Positions 12,924-13,526 of a stretch of 13,526 nucleotides of DNA are shown one piece after another. Under the pieces are notes generated by a model, which saw only the letters and a list, made by a program, of their open reading frames with translations, did no database searches and was not told where the DNA came from. Numbering within the stretch: position 1 is the first letter of the stretch; each line of letters starts with the position of its first letter. Origin of the DNA: Coriobacteriia bacterium (GTDB lineage Bacteria; Actinomycetota; Coriobacteriia; WRKU01; WQUG01); the NCBI GenBank assembly GCA_009779395.1, contig WREJ01000017.1, positions 1-13,526 of the forward strand, in the 5' to 3' direction. The position numbers and the translations under genes are program-made.

Positions 12924-13210
12924 TGTACGATCCTCGGCAGATTATTATTCGACCCGTTGTGTCTGAAAAGTCGATGTTTATGATAGAAAACGAGAACAAG
13001 TACACCTTTGAAGTGCTGAAAACAGCGACAAAGCCTCAAATCGCGGCTGCTGTTGAAGAGATTTTTGACGTCAAGGTGCTGAAGGTGAACACCATGAACG
13101 TAGCGGGCAAGCCGCGTCGGGTACGTTATGCAAAAGGTACGACACGCAGTTGGAAAAAAGCTATCGTCACGCTGGCAGCGGGCGATACTATCGAACTGTT
13201 TTCGAGCTAG
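12923..13210 (+). CDS. rplW: 50S ribosomal protein L23
   Basis: L23 (uL23) sits at the exit of the polypeptide tunnel and docks trigger factor and signal recognition particle. The 95-residue product has the family layout: IIIRPVVSEKSMFMIENENKYTFEV, the helix KPQIAAAVEEIFDVKVLKVNTMNV, the basic loop GKPRRVRYAKGTTRSWKKAIV and the C-terminal strand AGDTIELF. It shares one base with the rplD stop and is followed by rplB after 12 bases. The length and motifs are normal. Confidence 0.97.
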   Translation: MYDPRQIIIRPVVSEKSMFMIENENKYTFEVLKTATKPQIAAAVEEIFDVKVLKVNTMNVAGKPRRVRYAKGTTRSWKKAIVTLAAGDTIELFSS

Positions 13211-13222
13211 GGAGTAAGAGCT

Positions 13223-13526
13223 ATGGCTATTAGAAAATATAAGCCGACCTCTCCTGGTCGTCGTGGTATGTCGGTCTCGACTTTTGAAGAGATTACCTGT
13301 ACCACGCCAGAGAAGTCGCTGCTCGAGCCGCTGCCGAAAAAAGGCGGCCGCAATAACAACGGGCGTATTACCGTGCGTCATCAGGGCGGCGGACACAAAC
13401 GTCGCTACCGCATTATTGACTTTAAGCGCAACAAGGACGGCATTCCGGCAAAGGTCGCTACTATCGAGTACAATCCCAACAGAAGTGCCCGCATTGCCTT
13501 GCTGCACTACCTTGACGGAGAAAAGC
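13223..13526 (+). CDS. rplB: 50S ribosomal protein L2 (partial, runs off the right edge)
   Basis: L2 (uL2) binds 23S rRNA near the peptidyl-transferase centre and supports subunit joining. The visible 101 residues begin MAIRKYKPTSPGRRGMSVS and include the signature KKGGRNNNGRITVRHQGGGH followed by KRRYRIIDFKR. A full L2 has about 275 residues, so the C-terminal two thirds, including the catalytically important histidine region, lie beyond the window. GGGAG ends about eight bases before the ATG. The expected next genes are rpsS and rplV. Confidence 0.97.
   Translation, partial: MAIRKYKPTSPGRRGMSVSTFEEITCTTPEKSLLEPLPKKGGRNNNGRITVRHQGGGHKRRYRIIDFKRNKDGIPAKVATIEYNPNRSARIALLHYLDGEK

Noticed and set aside
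12920..13507. Long minus-strand open frame of 195 codons opposite rplW and rplB
   Set aside because: It lies wholly antisense to two unmistakable ribosomal protein genes, has no family signature and no ribosome site, and is explained by their codon bias.
1..13526. CRISPR array, tRNA or rRNA genes
   Set aside because: No regularly spaced repeats and no cloverleaf or rRNA signature were seen anywhere in the window.

Overview
The window looks like bacterial chromosome of roughly balanced base composition. It holds an electron-transfer cytochrome pair, a four-gene housekeeping operon (metG, tatD, a flavin reductase, rsmA) and the start of a merged str/S10 ribosomal protein operon (rpsL, rpsG, fusA, rpsJ, rplC, rplD, rplW, rplB). 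TTG and GTG starts, many one- to four-base gene overlaps, fusA followed directly by rpsJ, and large membrane-anchored multiheme c-type cytochromes without a clear outer-membrane partner fit an anaerobic or respiratory actinobacterium of the class Coriobacteriia. That placement is inference from gene style and order, not proof.

Region 1 (1-2325) has the tail of an upstream gene and then two translationally coupled multiheme cytochromes with 12 and 10 CxxCH heme sites. The second has two membrane helices. Together they could bind 22 hemes and form a membrane-to-exterior electron conduit. Region 2 (2322-2992) is a minus-strand nicotinamidase-like cysteine hydrolase. It overlaps the cytochrome gene tail to tail by four bases (CTAG) and diverges from metG over a shared AT-rich promoter island.

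Region 3 (2993-7065) is the metG-tatD-flavin reductase-rsmA operon, with junctions of 10, -4 and 5 bases. Region 4 (7033-8061) is the most unusual part. The last 30 coding bases of rsmA are repeated exactly 981 bp downstream. The second copy reads on in frame through five more codons (LKESF) to a stop. Between the copies lie 951 bp carrying an AT-rich four-helix membrane protein, a convergent small membrane protein and several inverted repeats, with no recognisable integrase or transposase. The simplest reading is a small element integrated at the 3' end of rsmA that restored the gene with its own stop codon. A rearrangement or an assembly join across the repeat is not excluded.

Region 5 (8101-13526) starts with a near-consensus promoter (TTGACA, 17 bp, TATATT). 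A structured leader follows, with a possible attenuator-like hairpin and a small upstream ORF, and then rpsL on a TTG start. The ribosomal genes run without a tuf gene between fusA and rpsJ. The only notable gap in the operon is 110 bp between rpsJ and rplC. rplB runs off the end of the window.
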